Shown here piece after piece: positions 17,933 through 27,005 of a DNA stretch of 64,000 nucleotides (its first letter is position 1; each line of letters opens with the position of its first letter). The notes under the pieces are model-generated. The model did no database searches and had not been told where the DNA came from. It saw nothing but the letters and a program-made list of their open reading frames with translations. Source of the stretch: Thermocrinis jamiesonii (GTDB lineage: Bacteria; Aquificota; Aquificia; Aquificales; Aquificaceae); contig NZ_JNIE01000004.1 in the NCBI RefSeq assembly GCF_000702425.1, forward strand, positions 145,150 through 209,149, read 5' to 3'. Both the position numbers and the translations under genes were made by a program.

Positions 17933-18898
17933 GTGCAGATTTTAGTTACGGGTTGTGCGGGATTTATTGGTTGGGCTGTTGCAAAAAGGCTGTTGGAAGA
18001 AGGACACAAAGTAATAGGCGTAGATAACTTAAACAGCTATTACGATGTAAGGCTAAAGCACTACAGACTGGAAGACCTCAGAAGTTATAGAGATTTCAAG
18101 TTCTTCCAATTGGACATAGAGGACTACGGAAAGTTAAAAGAAGTGTTTAAGAATTACCGCTTTGATGCGGTTATCAACGAGGCTGCAAGGGCAGGAGTGA
18201 GGGCTTCTATAGAAGATCCCTTTGTTTATATGACAACAAACGCAAACGGCACGCTAAATTTGTTGGAATTGTGTAAAAACTATGGTATTTCTAAGTTTGT
18301 TTTGGCTTCCACCTCTTCCCTTTATGCAGGACAGCCTATGCCCTTCAAAGAAGACCTTCCTGTGAATACACCTATCTCCCCTTACGCAGCTTCCAAAAAG
18401 GCAGCGGAAGTTATAGCCTACACATACCATTACCTTTACGGAATTGATGTTTCTATCCTGAGATACTTTACCGTCTATGGTCCTGCTGGAAGGCCCGATA
18501 TGAGCGTTTTTAGATTTATAAAGTGGATAATGGAAGACTCTTCTTTGGAAGTTTTTGGCGATGGTAGTCAAAGCAGGGATTTCACTTACATAGAAGATAT
18601 TGCAGAAGGAACCATTCTGGCATTAAAGCCCTTGGGTTATCAGATAATAAATCTTGGAAACAACAAACCCCACAGTTTGCTGGAGATGATAAGTTTGGTG
18701 GAGCGATTTACTGGGAAAAAGGCTAAGATAGAAAATAGGGAATTTCACAAGGCGGACATGAAAGCAACCTGGGCAGACATAACTAAGGCAAAAGAGCTTT
18801 TGGGATGGCAACCTAAGACTTCTTTGGAGGAGGGAATAGAAAAGACAGTGGATTGGTTTAAGAAAAACTGGCACTGGCTTAAAGAGGTTAAACTTTGA
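17933..18898 (+). CDS. NAD-dependent nucleotide-sugar epimerase (UDP-glucuronate 4-epimerase-like)
   Basis: About 321-aa extended short-chain dehydrogenase: NAD motif VTGCAGFIGWAVA, DNLNSYYDVRLKHYRL (typical of UDP-glucuronate 4-epimerases), STSSLYAGQ, catalytic YAASKKAAE (YxxxK), RYFTVYGPAGRPDM and SRDFTYIEDIAEG. GTG at 17933 is preferred over the TTG at 17927 because it gives MQILVTG as in relatives. Probably supplies sugars for surface polysaccharide or LPS. galE follows with a TTGA overlap. Confidence 0.85.
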   Translation: MQILVTGCAGFIGWAVAKRLLEEGHKVIGVDNLNSYYDVRLKHYRLEDLRSYRDFKFFQLDIEDYGKLKEVFKNYRFDAVINEAARAGVRASIEDPFVYMTTNANGTLNLLELCKNYGISKFVLASTSSLYAGQPMPFKEDLPVNTPISPYAASKKAAEVIAYTYHYLYGIDVSILRYFTVYGPAGRPDMSVFRFIKWIMEDSSLEVFGDGSQSRDFTYIEDIAEGTILALKPLGYQIINLGNNKPHSLLEMISLVERFTGKKAKIENREFHKADMKATWADITKAKELLGWQPKTSLEEGIEKTVDWFKKNWHWLKEVKL

Positions 18899-19878
18899 AG
18901 ATTTTGGTAACTGGTGGAGCGGGATATATAGGCTCCCACATGGTAAAGCTTTTGGTGGAAAAGGGTTACGATGTTCTGACTTTTGATAATCTTTCCAACG
19001 GATATGAGTGGGCTGTGGTAAATAGGAAGTTGATAGTGGGGGATCTTTTAAACTACAAGCTGTTGGAAGAGGTGCTTTTAGATTACAAACCCCACGCGGT
19101 AATGCACTTTGCAGCAAAGGTATCTGTTCCAGAAAGTGTGGAAAAACCTCTGCTCTACTATGAAAACAACTTTTGTGGAACCTTGAACCTTTTACAGGCA
19201 ATGAAAAGGTCAAACATCAAGCTTCTTATCTTTTCTTCCACCGCAGCGGTCTATGGCATACCAAAGGAGGTGCCAGTTAAAGAACATAGCCCTACACACC
19301 CCATAAGCCCTTACGGATGGAGCAAGCTTTTTTCAGAACAAGCCATAAAGGACTTTTCAAAGGCTGAAGGTATAAAGTATGGCATACTCAGATACTTCAA
19401 CGTAGCAGGCGCAGACCCAGAAGGAAAGATAGGACAGGTTAGCAAAAACCCAACCCATCTTATCCTTAGGGCCCTAAAGACCGCAAAAGGCGAGCTTCCT
19501 CATCTTGAGGTTTATGGAACAGATTATCCTACTCCCGATGGGACCTGCATAAGGGATTACATACACGTTATGGACCTGTGTCAAGCCCACTTGGACGTGC
19601 TAAACTACCTTATGAACGGTGGAGAGAGTGAGGTGTTTAACGTAGGTTATGGAAGAGGTTACTCTGTTCTTGAAGTGATAGAGGCGGTAAAGAAAGTGAC
19701 TGGCGTGGATTTTAAGGTGGTTACCGCACAAAGAAGAGCAGGAGATCCACCAGAGATAGTGGCGGATCCCTCTAAGCTTAAGCAGTTAGTAGGTTGGAAG
19801 CCCGTATACGACGACCTTCACTACATAATAAAAACCGCATGGGATTGGGAAAGATCTTGTGATAAACTATGTATTTGA
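18895..19878 (+). CDS. galE: UDP-glucose 4-epimerase
   Basis: Interconverts UDP-glucose and UDP-galactose. 327 aa: NAD motif VTGGAGYIGSHMV, FDNLSNGYEW, HFAAKVSVPESVEKPLLYY, SSTAAVYG, catalytic SPYGWSKLFSE (YxxxK), RYFNVAGADPEG, DGTCIRDYIHVMDLC and GWKPVYDDL are all diagnostic of GalE. TTG start overlapping the previous stop, so it is translationally coupled to the neighbouring epimerase and presumably serves the same glycan pathway. Confidence 0.95.
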   Translation: MKILVTGGAGYIGSHMVKLLVEKGYDVLTFDNLSNGYEWAVVNRKLIVGDLLNYKLLEEVLLDYKPHAVMHFAAKVSVPESVEKPLLYYENNFCGTLNLLQAMKRSNIKLLIFSSTAAVYGIPKEVPVKEHSPTHPISPYGWSKLFSEQAIKDFSKAEGIKYGILRYFNVAGADPEGKIGQVSKNPTHLILRALKTAKGELPHLEVYGTDYPTPDGTCIRDYIHVMDLCQAHLDVLNYLMNGGESEVFNVGYGRGYSVLEVIEAVKKVTGVDFKVVTAQRRAGDPPEIVADPSKLKQLVGWKPVYDDLHYIIKTAWDWERSCDKLCI

Positions 19879-19896
19879 GCTTTTTGGGAGTATAGA

Positions 19897-20379
19897 ATGG
19901 AGCCTTTGGGGGACAAGTTTAGAGCGCTGGCTGAGGCTATAGAAAGAGAATCTGTACTCGTGCATAGAGCCGCACTAATAGACGGATATAGAGATATATA
20001 CAAGTATTCTACATTTGGTATAGACAAGTTGATAAAAAAAGCTGCTGAGTATGGAGGGAAAAAGGGGGCAAAGATACTAAAGGAAAGGTACGGAGTATAT
20101 ACAGATAGGTTGGATGAAGCTTTGGAGATGCTTACCGTGATAGCGGAATCTTCTAGGCTTATAGAGGTGTTTGAGTTTGACGTGGAAGCTAAGGAAATAA
20201 GAGTGGAAGGGTCCATATTGGTGGAGGCGGTAGGTAAAAGCAGTAAGCCTGTCTGCGAGCCAATGGCTGGTTTCTTTGCAGGTTTTTTGAGTGAACTTTT
20301 GGAGAAAAAAATAGACGTTAAAGAAACAAAGTGCGCTGCACAGGGACACGAAAGGTGCGTGTTTAAAATATCTATATGA
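19897..20379 (+). CDS. V4R (4-vinyl reductase) domain protein
   Basis: 160 aa, soluble. The C-terminal half carries the V4R pattern: CEPMAGFFAGFLSELL, a valine-rich strand and a final pair of cysteines in ETKCAAQGHERCVFKIS. V4R domains bind small hydrophobic molecules or metals, for example in bacteriochlorophyll synthesis proteins and signalling regulators. The N-terminal 70 residues are helical and unassigned. It overlaps yjbQ by 4 bp. Its ligand cannot be told from the sequence. Confidence 0.8.
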   Translation: MEPLGDKFRALAEAIERESVLVHRAALIDGYRDIYKYSTFGIDKLIKKAAEYGGKKGAKILKERYGVYTDRLDEALEMLTVIAESSRLIEVFEFDVEAKEIRVEGSILVEAVGKSSKPVCEPMAGFFAGFLSELLEKKIDVKETKCAAQGHERCVFKISI

Positions 20380-20774
20380 GCTTGCTTAGGGTAAAGACTA
20401 CGAAAAAAACAAGTATTGTTAACATAACTCCCTTAGTTAAAGAGGAGGTAAAAAAGTCCGGCGTAAAATCTGGGTTGTGTTTGATTTATGTGCCCCACAC
20501 CACCTGTGCGGTCTTCATAAACGAAGGAGCAGATCCTGATGTGGTAAGAGACATAACCTATATGTTAGAAAAGCTTATACCTTGGGACGATAAAAACTAT
20601 GCCCATGCGGAAGGTAACTCTGCAGCTCACATAAGAAGCTCTATCATAGGCAATTCAAGGATAGTCCCCATAGAGGGCGGGGAACTAATGCTTGGAACTT
20701 GGGAATCTATATTCTTGGCGGAGTTTGACGGTCCAAGGGAAAGAAAGGTTATAATAAAGATTATAGAATGCTAA
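20376..20774 (+). CDS. YjbQ family protein (UPF0047)
   Basis: 132 aa with the complete UPF0047 signature: LCLIYVPHTTCAVFINEGADPDV, DDKNYAHAEGNSAAHIRSSIIG and GGELMLGTWESIFLAEFDGPRERKV. The conserved histidines and acidic residues form a putative metal site; E. coli YjbQ shows weak thiamine-phosphate synthase activity, but the physiological role is not settled. Translationally coupled to the V4R gene upstream and overlapping gatC by 7 bp. Confidence 0.92.
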   Translation: MSLLRVKTTKKTSIVNITPLVKEEVKKSGVKSGLCLIYVPHTTCAVFINEGADPDVVRDITYMLEKLIPWDDKNYAHAEGNSAAHIRSSIIGNSRIVPIEGGELMLGTWESIFLAEFDGPRERKVIIKIIEC

Positions 20775-21052
20775 GTAAAGAAGTGGTTGAAAAAGTAGCG
20801 CAGTTGGCTAAGTTAAAGCTAACGGAAGAGGAAAAGGAAACCTTGAGCAAGCAGTTGTTGGATATTATAGAATTTGTCAATCAGCTCAATCAGGTGGATA
20901 CGGAACAAATAGAAGGCTTTGAAAATCCTCCGGAAGGAACCTTTCTAAGGGAAGATGTGCCCCAAAATCCCTTACCGCGAGAGAAAGCTCTCATGAATGC
21001 TCCTGAAAAGGAAAATGGATTTTTCGTAGTTCCAAGAATACTTGAAGTTTAG
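20768..21052 (+). CDS. gatC: aspartyl/glutamyl-tRNA(Asn/Gln) amidotransferase subunit C
   Basis: Small subunit that stabilises GatA in the GatCAB enzyme, which converts misacylated Glu-tRNA(Gln) and Asp-tRNA(Asn). 94 aa with [36 protein letters not shown] and a C-terminal [20 protein letters not shown], all typical. gatA and gatB are not in the window. The next gene, recA, starts 26 bp later. Confidence 0.93.
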   Translation: MLSKEVVEKVAQLAKLKLTEEEKETLSKQLLDIIEFVNQLNQVDTEQIEGFENPPEGTFLREDVPQNPLPREKALMNAPEKENGFFVVPRILEV

Positions 21053-21078
21053 CTTGGGAGGTATTAAGATTTAAAGCT

Positions 21079-22113
21079 ATGGTAGAGGTTAAATCAAAAG
21101 AAGCTGAGGAAAAAAGGAAGGCTTTAGAAAGTGTCCTTGCCTCCATTGAAAGGAAGTTTGGTAAAGGTTCTATTATGCCTCTGAAAAATGCGGAAAAGGT
21201 AAAGGTAGAAACTATATCAACCGGTTCTCTGTCTTTGGATATAGCCACTGGAGTAGGCGGCATACCAAGGGGAAAGATAATAGAGATCTTTGGACCTGAG
21301 TCTTCGGGAAAAACAACTTTAGCACTGCATGTAATAGCAGAAGCTCAGAAGAATGGAGGAATAGCGGTATTCATAGATGCAGAGCATGCCCTTGATCCCA
21401 AATACGCCCAAAAAATTGGCGTAGATGTGGAAAACCTTTACATATCCCAGCCAGACTATGGAGAGCAGGCTTTAGAAATAGCAGAAAGTCTTCTCAGAAG
21501 TGGTGCGGTGGATGTGATAGTAATAGACTCTGTAGCTGCTTTAGTGCCAAAGGATGAGCTGGAAGGAGAAATGGGAGAAGCTCATGTAGGCAAGCAAGCC
21601 AGACTTATGGCTCAGGCACTGAGAAAGTTAAAAAGTTTAGCCCACAATGCCAATGCAGCGGTGATATTCATAAATCAGCTTAGGGAAAAGATAGGGGTGA
21701 TGTTTGGAAATCCAGAAACCACACCCGGAGGAAGGGCACTGAAGTTCTTTGCAGACATGCGTTTGGATGTAAGAAGGATAGGGGATGCAAAGGAAGGAGA
21801 GAGTAAAGTAGGTAGCAGGGTGAGAGTTAAGGTGGTAAAAAATAAATTGGCTCCTCCTTTTAGAGAAGCAGAGTTTGATATGATCTACGGTGAGGGGATA
21901 TGTAAGCTTTGCGATTTGGTGGATACTGCAGCAGAGCTTGGGGTTATTAAAAAAAGCGGAGCTTGGTACAGTTACGGAGAAATAAGGTTAGGGCAGGGGA
22001 GAGACCAGGCAAAAAAATTCCTTCAAGAAAATCCAGAGCTTGCTAAAGAAATAGAACAAAAAGTTAGGGAGGTGGCAGGTATTGCTACAGCTAATACTAA
22101 GGAAGGCGATTGA
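21079..22113 (+). CDS. recA: recombinase RecA
   Basis: Forms filaments on single-stranded DNA, pairs homologous DNA and triggers LexA self-cleavage where present. 344 aa with Walker [19 protein letters not shown], Walker [11 protein letters not shown], the [21 protein letters not shown] region, loop L2 [20 protein letters not shown] and [14 protein letters not shown]. The last 32 bp overlap the pilT start. No LexA-type palindrome was seen in the short upstream gap. Confidence 0.97.
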   Translation: MVEVKSKEAEEKRKALESVLASIERKFGKGSIMPLKNAEKVKVETISTGSLSLDIATGVGGIPRGKIIEIFGPESSGKTTLALHVIAEAQKNGGIAVFIDAEHALDPKYAQKIGVDVENLYISQPDYGEQALEIAESLLRSGAVDVIVIDSVAALVPKDELEGEMGEAHVGKQARLMAQALRKLKSLAHNANAAVIFINQLREKIGVMFGNPETTPGGRALKFFADMRLDVRRIGDAKEGESKVGSRVRVKVVKNKLAPPFREAEFDMIYGEGICKLCDLVDTAAELGVIKKSGAWYSYGEIRLGQGRDQAKKFLQENPELAKEIEQKVREVAGIATANTKEGD

Positions 22114-23179
22114 ACTTGGTGCATCAGACATTCATTTAAAAACTGGTTCTGTGCCAGTTGTTAGGGTAAAAAAAAGACTGCTACGTTTGGAGGATTTTAA
22201 ACCCATTGAAGGTGGGCAAATGGAAACGTTTTTAGCAGAAATACTGGGTAAAAACAGGAAAAAGCTGGCGGAATTTGAAGAATTAGGTGAAACCGACGTC
22301 TCTTACTCCATTCCCGGTTTAGCCCGTTTAAGAGTAAACGTGTATAAACAAAGAACAACTATAGCTATGGCTTTTAGGGTCATACCTTATAGCATCCCTC
22401 CCTTTGATACACTTAACTTACCCCCTGTTTTAAGGAAGGTTGTAAATGAACACACCAAAGGGTTGATCTTAGTTACAGGACCCACTGGATCCGGCAAATC
22501 AACTACGATAGCATCTTTGATAGATGAGTTAAACGCCACAAAGGACTATACGATAATAACCATAGAAGATCCCATAGAGTACCTTTTTAGGGACAAAAGG
22601 TGCTACATAGTTCAGAGGGAGGTAGGAATAGATACTTCTTCCTTTGCCAGGGGACTAAGGGCAGCCTTGCGGGAAGATCCGGACGTAATATTCGTAGGTG
22701 AAATAAGAGATCCAGAAACTGCGCTAATAGCCCTACAGGCTGCAGAGACGGGACACTTGGTCTTTTCTACATTGCACACGCTGGATGCCAAAGAAACTAT
22801 AAACAGACTCATAGGCATGTTTAACTTAGAAGTGAGAGAGCAAATAAGGATTCAGTTGGCAGAAACTCTTGTGGCAGTTTTTTCTCAAAGGCTATTACCA
22901 AGAAAGGATAGAACCGGTGTCATACCAGCGGTGGAGGTTTTGATAAACACTCCATCCATAAAGGAATGCATACTTGATCCAAGTAAATTTGATGAAATAT
23001 CCACTCTTATGGAAAAGGGTAGGACTGTTTACGGAACTCAGACCTTTGACCAACATTTGGAGGAGTTATACAAAAAAGGTCTGATAGATTATAATACCGC
23101 CTTAGCTTACGCCAGCAAACCGGCGGATTTAGAACTTAAGTTGAAGGGTATCTCTTCGGGTGGTAGAGGTTTCTTTTGA
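22082..23179 (+). CDS. pilT: twitching motility ATPase PilT
   Basis: Hexameric AAA-type ATPase that powers type IV pilus retraction, or a close PilT paralogue. 365 aa: N-terminal PAS-like domain ([15 protein letters not shown]), Walker [11 protein letters not shown], Asp box [10 protein letters not shown], Walker [14 protein letters not shown], His box [14 protein letters not shown] and QRLLPRKD. The usual AIRNLIRE motif near the C-terminus is not evident, which leaves some doubt about retraction activity. TTG start inside recA; no other pilus gene in the window. Confidence 0.9.
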   Translation: MLQLILRKAIELGASDIHLKTGSVPVVRVKKRLLRLEDFKPIEGGQMETFLAEILGKNRKKLAEFEELGETDVSYSIPGLARLRVNVYKQRTTIAMAFRVIPYSIPPFDTLNLPPVLRKVVNEHTKGLILVTGPTGSGKSTTIASLIDELNATKDYTIITIEDPIEYLFRDKRCYIVQREVGIDTSSFARGLRAALREDPDVIFVGEIRDPETALIALQAAETGHLVFSTLHTLDAKETINRLIGMFNLEVREQIRIQLAETLVAVFSQRLLPRKDRTGVIPAVEVLINTPSIKECILDPSKFDEISTLMEKGRTVYGTQTFDQHLEELYKKGLIDYNTALAYASKPADLELKLKGISSGGRGFF

Positions 23180-23829
23180 TGAAGATAGCAGTTGATGGCC
23201 CTTCGGCCAGTGGTAAAAGCACCGTAGCAAAGCTTTTATCCCAAAGATTGGGCATACCTTACTTAGAAACAGGCTTGTTATACAGAATGTTTGGCTATAT
23301 AGCCTTTAAGGAAAAAGTAAAACCTGAGGAGTCATTAAAGTTATTTGAAGAGGATTTTAGAGTAGTTTTTGATGTGGGAAAAACAGAAGTGTATTGGAAG
23401 GGTAAAAATCTAGCAGAAGAGCTCAAAGGGGAAGAAGTGGGAAAGTATGCATCCCTTTTAGGGGAGATTCCAGCCTTTAGAGAGAGAATGATTGAATTTT
23501 TTAGACGTTTGGTAGGGGATTCTCAGGTGGTGGCAGAAGGAAGGGACGTAGGCACCCACATATTCCCAGAAGCGCCACTAAAGTTTTTTATAACCGCTTC
23601 AGCAGAAGAAAGGGCAAGAAGAAGATACTTAGAGCTAAAGTCCAAAGGCTTGGAAGTATCATACGAGGAAATTCTCAGGGTTATTCAAGAAAGGGATCTT
23701 AGGGATGCCCATAGGCCGGTTTATCCTTTCAAACCAGCGGAAGACGCCCACATCATAGACACAACAAACATGAGCGTTGAGGAAGTTTTGGAAACCATGT
23801 TGAAAATCCTTAAGGAGAAAAAGGTTTGA
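23179..23829 (+). CDS. cmk: cytidylate kinase
   Basis: Phosphorylates CMP and dCMP, recycling nucleotides. 216 aa from the ATG at 23179 ([18 protein letters not shown]); the P-loop is GPSASGKST, followed by YLETGLLYRMFG, AEGRDVGTHIFPEAPLKFFITA, ARRRYLEL and QERDLRDAHRPVYP. A TTG one codon earlier is possible. Overlaps the pilT stop (TGATG) and is followed by a TTGA-coupled gene. Confidence 0.95.
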   Translation: MKIAVDGPSASGKSTVAKLLSQRLGIPYLETGLLYRMFGYIAFKEKVKPEESLKLFEEDFRVVFDVGKTEVYWKGKNLAEELKGEEVGKYASLLGEIPAFRERMIEFFRRLVGDSQVVAEGRDVGTHIFPEAPLKFFITASAEERARRRYLELKSKGLEVSYEEILRVIQERDLRDAHRPVYPFKPAEDAHIIDTTNMSVEEVLETMLKILKEKKV

Positions 23830-24497
23830 GTTTGGACATTCAGAAGCTTTTGGCAACTGCAAAAGCTCTAAGAGAAATAGATTTGGGAGAAATATACTTA
23901 CTGAGAGATACAGCAAAACAGGAAAAACCAAATAAACACCATCTTTTAAAACAACTTTACGAAAGGCTTGAGAGGGAAAGAAAATGCGTTCTGTATGAGT
24001 CTGCCAGCGGATACGTGTTTGGAGAGGGTGATCCAGACTCTCCTGTTGTTTTTGTTGGAGAAGCACCGGGAGAAGAAGAGGACAAACTAAAAAGACCTTT
24101 CGTGGGTAGGGCTGGACAGTATCTAAACAGCAAGTTGGAAGAAGTAGGACTAAAGAGAGAAAAGATCTATATTACCAACGTAGTAAAGTCCAGACCACCG
24201 GGCAACCGAGCGCCTACAAAAGAGGAGATGGCATCATGCCTTCCTTACCTTAGAAAGGAAATAGAGATCATAAAGCCAAAGTTAATAGTCTGTCTTGGTG
24301 CTACTGCAATGAAAGGAATACTTGGTAAAGAGTATGCCATTACCAAATACCGTGGGCATATTTTTCCCTATCCTTACGATACAAAAATAAAAGTTTTTTT
24401 AACTTATCACCCAGCTTACGTGTTGAGAAACCCGTCTGCAGACAAAGAATTCACTGAAGACCTAAGGGCTATAGTAAAGCTCATTGCTGAAGCTTGA
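23826..24497 (+). CDS. family 4-type uracil-DNA glycosylase lacking two of the four Fe-S cysteines
   Basis: Removes uracil from DNA, important at high temperature where cytosine deaminates. 223 aa: motif A VGEAPGEEEDKLKRPFVGRAG, TNVVKSRPPGNRAP, and motif B TYHPAYVLRNP are those of thermophile family 4 enzymes. These normally bind a 4Fe-4S cluster with four cysteines. Here the first is Glu51 and the third is Ser122 (KSRPP instead of KCRPP), while Cys54 and Cys138 remain. The first 50 residues are an extra helical N-terminus. TTG start coupled to cmk. The 3' end overlaps the convergent ArsA gene by 17 bp. Confidence 0.85.
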   Translation: MSLDIQKLLATAKALREIDLGEIYLLRDTAKQEKPNKHHLLKQLYERLERERKCVLYESASGYVFGEGDPDSPVVFVGEAPGEEEDKLKRPFVGRAGQYLNSKLEEVGLKREKIYITNVVKSRPPGNRAPTKEEMASCLPYLRKEIEIIKPKLIVCLGATAMKGILGKEYAITKYRGHIFPYPYDTKIKVFLTYHPAYVLRNPSADKEFTEDLRAIVKLIAEA

Positions 24498-25665
24498 TTT
24501 TCAGGAAGCCTTCCTCAAGCTTTGCTCCAGAGGGCTCATAACTTCTGAGTTTTCTTGGTAACATTATATGGCTTTTAAAGTTTTTCCAGCGAACTATGAT
24601 TTCAGCACCGCTTTTTATGACAGAAAGCCCATCTTTTGTGAGGAACGGCGCTCTTAACTTTACGGTGTATCCGCCGTCCTCCTCTATAAACTCGTAAGGT
24701 TTCTCTTTGAAAAACACTGTGTATGGGTCTTTGTCTGCGTAAATTAGGTCTGCCAAAATACTCAGTTTTTCCTCTCCTACCACCTCATCCTCCATAAGGG
24801 GAACTTTGAAGGTAGGTATTGGATAAAATAGCGCCTCCATCTCTTCCAGATATTTTTTCTGTGTTAAGACCCACTTTGACATGCTGTCACACTCACTTAA
24901 GTTTGTGGGTAAAACCTTGTTTATTATTACCGCATCTACGTTGGTGCCAAAGAGGTTAAAGTAGAGCATAGCCCTCTGGCTTTCCTTTAAAACCATCTTC
25001 TCTGGATTTGCTACAAGTCTAACCGAGGTTATCTCTGGGTCTATCAAAAGCTCATCCACTCCTTTGAGCTTTTCATAAAAGTTTTCCAAAGCTTTGAAAT
25101 ACTCATCGTCCGGTAGTGGGACATCGGTTATCCTCTGAGCTATTGGCCTTGCTACCTTCATTATAGTTCTTTCTACCCTAAAGATCTTCTTCATATACCA
25201 CTTTAGCACCGTGGGCATAGAAACAAAACGCAAAGATTCTCCGGTAGGTGGGAGGTCAAGTATTAAAACATCAAACTCTTTTTCTCTGTAGTATTTATTC
25301 ACATATAAAAGGCTAGTGACCTCTTCCATACCGGGAAGTATGGCAAGTTCTTCTGAAACTATCTCGCTTAGCCCAGTGGTGTTAAAGAGGAGTTCCAAAA
25401 ACCTATACACGTCCCCCCAGTATCTGTCTATTTCTTCCTGCACATCTATTTCTTGTATATAAAGCTTATCATTTATCTTTATAGGAAGACCTTTGGCATT
25501 TATTTTTTCTTGCTCTGGTATGTCAAAGGAGTCTCCTAAGCTGTGGGCTGGATCTAAGGAAACTATTATGGTTTTGTAGCCTAGTTTGGAAAGTCTGTAT
25601 CCTGTTGCTGCGGATATGGTGGTCTTTCCTACTCCACCTTTACCAGAAAAAAGTATTATTCGCAT
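24481..25665 (-). CDS. ArsA/Get3-family ATPase
   Basis: 394-aa soluble ATPase with the deviant Walker A GKGGVGKTT, switch SLDPAHSLGDSFD and the second switch LDLPPTGESLRF. The family includes arsenite-pump ATPase ArsA and tail-anchor chaperone Get3. The C-terminal ~80 residues (PYEFIEEDGGYTVKLRAPF to the end) look like the Hsp20-like beta domain found on bacterial members. No ars genes are nearby, so arsenic export is unproven. A TATATT box lies 8 nt before the ATG, suggesting a leaderless mRNA divergent from the next gene. Confidence 0.85.
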   Translation of the reverse strand: MRIILFSGKGGVGKTTISAATGYRLSKLGYKTIIVSLDPAHSLGDSFDIPEQEKINAKGLPIKINDKLYIQEIDVQEEIDRYWGDVYRFLELLFNTTGLSEIVSEELAILPGMEEVTSLLYVNKYYREKEFDVLILDLPPTGESLRFVSMPTVLKWYMKKIFRVERTIMKVARPIAQRITDVPLPDDEYFKALENFYEKLKGVDELLIDPEITSVRLVANPEKMVLKESQRAMLYFNLFGTNVDAVIINKVLPTNLSECDSMSKWVLTQKKYLEEMEALFYPIPTFKVPLMEDEVVGEEKLSILADLIYADKDPYTVFFKEKPYEFIEEDGGYTVKLRAPFLTKDGLSVIKSGAEIIVRWKNFKSHIMLPRKLRSYEPSGAKLEEGFLKIKLQQ

Positions 25666-25675
25666 AAAATTACAA

Positions 25676-25681
25676 TATAAT
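25676..25681 (+). promoter_or_regulatory. -10 box of the molybdopterin-protein gene, overlapping that of the divergent ArsA gene
   Basis: TATAAT, 11 nt before the ATG at 25693; on the opposite strand TATATT (25679-25674) lies 8 nt before the ArsA ATG. The two -10 boxes overlap in the 27-bp intergenic gap, and any -35 boxes must lie within the opposite coding regions. Confidence 0.4.
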
Positions 25682-25692
25682 ACGCGTTAGCA

Positions 25693-26286
25693 ATGAAGAA
25701 GAAGATAGTTAGTCAAATAAACCTAAGGGAAGATAGATTGCCCCCGGGGCAAAAGTGGATCTCTGCACCCATAGTTTATGACATCGTGGATGAATTGCCA
25801 GAATGGGACCTTTCTAAGTATAGGTTCAAGGTATGGGGAGAGGTAAAAAAACCTTTAGAGCTTTCCTACGAAGAGATATTGTCTTTACCTGCGGTAGAGC
25901 TTGTTGCAGACTTTCATTGCGTTACCCGGTGGAGTGTAAAGGATATAGTCTGGGAAGGTGTGCAAACAAAAACTATTCTAAGTATGGTAGAGCCTACTCA
26001 GGACGCTAAATTTGTTTTAGTCCATTGTTTGGAAGGATACACCACCAACATGCCAATAGAATACCTTTTTGAGGAAGACAGTATATTAGCCTACAAAATG
26101 TATGGCAAACCAATTCCAAAAAGGCACGGGTTTCCTCTAAGGCTTGTGGTTCCCAAGTTGTATGCTTGGAAGAGTGCTAAGTATGTTTGTGGGCTTGAGA
26201 TTTTAAAGGAGGATGTGCCAGGCTTTTGGGAAAGGAGAGGTTACAATATGAGAGGAGACCCTTGGAGAGAGGAAAGGTATTGGTAA
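25693..26286 (+). CDS. cytoplasmic molybdopterin-binding oxidoreductase of the sulfite oxidase/YedY fold
   Basis: 197 aa with the oxidoreductase molybdopterin-binding domain: YRFKVWGEVKKPLELSYEE, the Mo-ligand cysteine in FHCVTRWSVKDIVWEGV, VLVHCLEGYTTNMP, and KRHGFPLRLVVPKLYAWKSAKYV. Unlike periplasmic MsrP/YedY it has no twin-arginine signal and starts directly with MKKKIVSQ, so it is expected in the cytoplasm. moaE in this window supplies part of its cofactor. Substrate unknown. Its last codons overlap the start of the pseudouridine synthase gene. Confidence 0.88.
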   Translation: MKKKIVSQINLREDRLPPGQKWISAPIVYDIVDELPEWDLSKYRFKVWGEVKKPLELSYEEILSLPAVELVADFHCVTRWSVKDIVWEGVQTKTILSMVEPTQDAKFVLVHCLEGYTTNMPIEYLFEEDSILAYKMYGKPIPKRHGFPLRLVVPKLYAWKSAKYVCGLEILKEDVPGFWERRGYNMRGDPWREERYW

Positions 26287-27005
26287 GGCTCAACGCCTTT
26301 TTGTCTATGTGTGGTATTGCATCCAGAAGAAAGGCAGACCAGCTTATTCTTGAAGGCAGGGTAAAGGTAAATGGTATAACAGTTAGGGAGTTTGGTTGGA
26401 GAATAGATCCTCAAAAGGATGTGGTAGAAGTAGATGGAAAGCCTGTAAAACCTCAAAGGTATAGATACATAGCCCTTTACAAACCTTGCTGTTATCTTAC
26501 TGCCTTAGGGAAATCACAGGATGGTAAAAAGACCATTCAAGAGCTCATAAAGGACATTCCGGAAAGGCTCTATCCTGCGGGAAGGCTTGATTACAACGCA
26601 GAGGGTCTTTTGATTCTTACCAACGATGGACAGCTAGCAAACAGGATAATGCACCCGCGCTATAAACTTCCAAAAACTTACCAAGTTTTGGTAAAGGGAA
26701 AGGTAAGTGCAAAAACCTTAGAATCTATGAAAAGGGGCGCCTACTTAGAAGACGGCTTTGCAAAACCGGTTAGCGTTCGCATACTCAGATACGAGAAGGA
26801 CAACACCCTTTTGGAAATTGTTTTTACAGAGGGAAGAAAGCATATCGTAAAAAGATTCACCGCCCACTTTGGACATAAGGTTTTGAAACTCAAAAGGACC
26901 GCCATAGGTCCTATAAAACTTGGAAAGTTAAGCCCGGGAAAATGGAGGGAGCTTTCAAAAGAGGAAGTAATAGCACTCAAAAAAGCTGTTAAAATGCTAA
27001 ACTGA
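26280..27005 (+). CDS. 23S/16S rRNA pseudouridine synthase (RluB/RsuA family)
   Basis: About 241 aa: N-terminal S4 RNA-binding domain (LNAFLSMCGIASRRKADQLI), then the synthase domain with the catalytic aspartate in GRLDYNAEGLLILTNDG, KTYQVLVKG, and FTEGRKHIVKRF. The frame is open further upstream, but the S4 domain begins at residue 3 of a TTG start at 26280, which overlaps the previous gene by 7 bp and has GGAAAGG upstream. Which rRNA uridine is modified cannot be told. Confidence 0.88.
   Translation: MVRLNAFLSMCGIASRRKADQLILEGRVKVNGITVREFGWRIDPQKDVVEVDGKPVKPQRYRYIALYKPCCYLTALGKSQDGKKTIQELIKDIPERLYPAGRLDYNAEGLLILTNDGQLANRIMHPRYKLPKTYQVLVKGKVSAKTLESMKRGAYLEDGFAKPVSVRILRYEKDNTLLEIVFTEGRKHIVKRFTAHFGHKVLKLKRTAIGPIKLGKLSPGKWRELSKEEVIALKKAVKMLN

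Noticed and set aside
18623..19213. 196-aa minus-strand frame
   Set aside because: It is antisense to the end of one epimerase gene and the start of galE, both well supported; composition is unlike real proteins here.
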